NCBI RefSeq assembly: GCF_030812475.1
Contig: NZ_JAUSSR010000017.1
Location: 62,001-126,000 of the forward strand
Reading direction: 5' to 3'
Source of the DNA: Pseudomonas lini
GTDB lineage: Bacteria; Pseudomonadota; Gammaproteobacteria; Pseudomonadales; Pseudomonadaceae
Length of the DNA: 64,000 bases
Numbering within the stretch: position 1 is the stretch's first letter; each line of letters opens with the position of its first letter. The notes beneath the pieces were generated by a model. That model made no database searches. It was not told the origin of the DNA and saw nothing but the letters and a program-made list of their open reading frames with translations. Positions 63,427-64,000 of this stretch are shown one piece after another. A program made the translations under genes and the position numbers.

Positions 63427-64000
63427 TCACGCCATCTGAATAATGGTCTGCATGATGGTGCTCTGGGTTGAGATGGTCTTGGCATTCGCCTGGTAGTTGC
63501 TCTGCCCCTTGATCAAGTCGACCAGTTCGTTGGTCAGGTTGACGTTGGACTCTTCCAGGGCGTTGGATTCGATCACACCCAGGGTCCCGCTTTGCGGCGC
63601 ATCAAAGCCGGGAATGCCCGACGCATAGGATTCCTTCCAGCTGGAGCCACCAATAGGCTGTAAACCTTGTTCGTTGGTGAAACTGGCCAGCGAAATCTGA
63701 CCGATAGGCTTGGTCTGATAGTTGCTGAAGTTGGCCAGCAATACCCCGCTGCCGTCGATACTCAAGCTGGTGATCTGACCGGTGGCGTAACCGTCCTGGG
63801 CAGGAATCGTACGCGCGGTGTCGGCGTTGAACTGCGTCGTGCTGCCCATCGCGACAGTCACGCCCTCCGGGTTGGCGGCGGCGCCGTTGGCCTTCCAGAC
63901 GCCGGCGGTCACAGTGCCCGGAGTCCAGCCGGTGATCTTCAAATCGTTGCTGATAGTCGCAGTGGGCGGAACGGTCGGTGGTGTCACGGGTGTGCTGACC
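63427..64000 (-). CDS. flgE: Flagellar hook protein FlgE, C-terminal part (partial)
   Basis: The last 191 codons of a gene that continues past the window. The frame is open to base 64000 with no stop. The C-terminus LVDLIKGQSNYQANAKTIST ... MQTIIQMA and the SNALEESNVNLTNEL motif belong to the conserved D0 domain of the hook and rod family; the TKPIGQISLASFTNEQGLQ and SSWKESYASG stretches point to FlgE over FlgF or FlgG. It is the hook subunit, exported by the flagellar type III apparatus. In P. aeruginosa flgE is not next to nrdA. Confidence 0.9.
   Translation of the reverse strand, partial: VSTPVTPPTVPPTATISNDLKITGWTPGTVTAGVWKANGAAANPEGVTVAMGSTTQFNADTARTIPAQDGYATGQITSLSIDGSGVLLANFSNYQTKPIGQISLASFTNEQGLQPIGGSSWKESYASGIPGFDAPQSGTLGVIESNALEESNVNLTNELVDLIKGQSNYQANAKTISTQSTIMQTIIQMA

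Overview
The window is chromosomal DNA of a Pseudomonas, most likely of the P. fluorescens group. The evidence is a 917-residue GacS, an oprH-phoP-phoQ operon, fabA-fabB beside a PA1611-type hybrid kinase, a 964-residue NrdA with two N-terminal ATP cones, and at least sixteen REP-type inverted repeats of the kinds common in fluorescens-group genomes. Gene density is high, many genes overlap by 1-4 bases, and several blocks match P. aeruginosa PAO1 gene order as I remember it.

Layout. 1-0.7 kb: the tail of an acyl-CoA dehydrogenase and a PA2817-family gene. 0.9-4.1 kb: a LysR regulator facing an operon of a free-standing tRNA-editing protein, a 2-oxoglutarate oxygenase and a LysE exporter. 4.1-6.7 kb: an N-terminally truncated MATE transporter next to a CqsA-like alpha-hydroxyketone autoinducer synthase. 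6.9-7.3 kb: four tRNA genes (Glu-Gly-Glu-Gly). 7.7-14.8 kb: a membrane-anchored protein of unknown role, a chemoreceptor, a MocR-type regulator and two oxidoreductases. 14.9-22.8 kb: pyrF, an AI-2E-type permease, a compact run of hydrolases, a GST and a thioesterase, then sixA and gpsA. 23-27.8 kb: a periplasmic protein and hybrid kinase pair, then fabA-fabB. 28.5-34.7 kb: mazG, relA, rlmD and cysM. 34.8-40.6 kb: a frameshifted DUF1016 remnant, a PirRS-like two-component pair and gacS. 40.8-49.7 kb: ldhA and assorted housekeeping genes (arsC, wrbA, ttcA, sprT-like, a CoA-transferase). 49.8-55.4 kb: dctA, an AraC regulator, phoQ, phoP and oprH. 55.5-64 kb: a dienelactone hydrolase, a phosphopantetheinyl transferase, an RstAB-like pair, nrdA and the end of flgE.

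The window is rich in signalling. It holds six histidine kinase or response-regulator loci, including both GacS and a PA1611-type kinase. In P. aeruginosa these two act on the same network, which controls RsmA. RelA adds stringent control, and the CqsA-like enzyme a possible diffusible signal.

The least ordinary items are: (1) the editing protein, oxygenase and exporter operon, which could make, export and protect against a non-standard amino acid; (2) the CqsA-like synthase beside a broken MATE gene and the tRNA array, with no cognate CqsS/LqsS sensor here; (3) five PhoP-type hexamers at exact 11-bp steps upstream of oprH; (4) a sigma-54 promoter with two tandem enhancer-like palindromes upstream of dctA; (5) a layered DnaA-box, promoter and NrdR-box region with a leader of about 390 nt upstream of nrdA; and (6) REP pairs with shared spacers, one of which supplies the stop codon of a histidine kinase.
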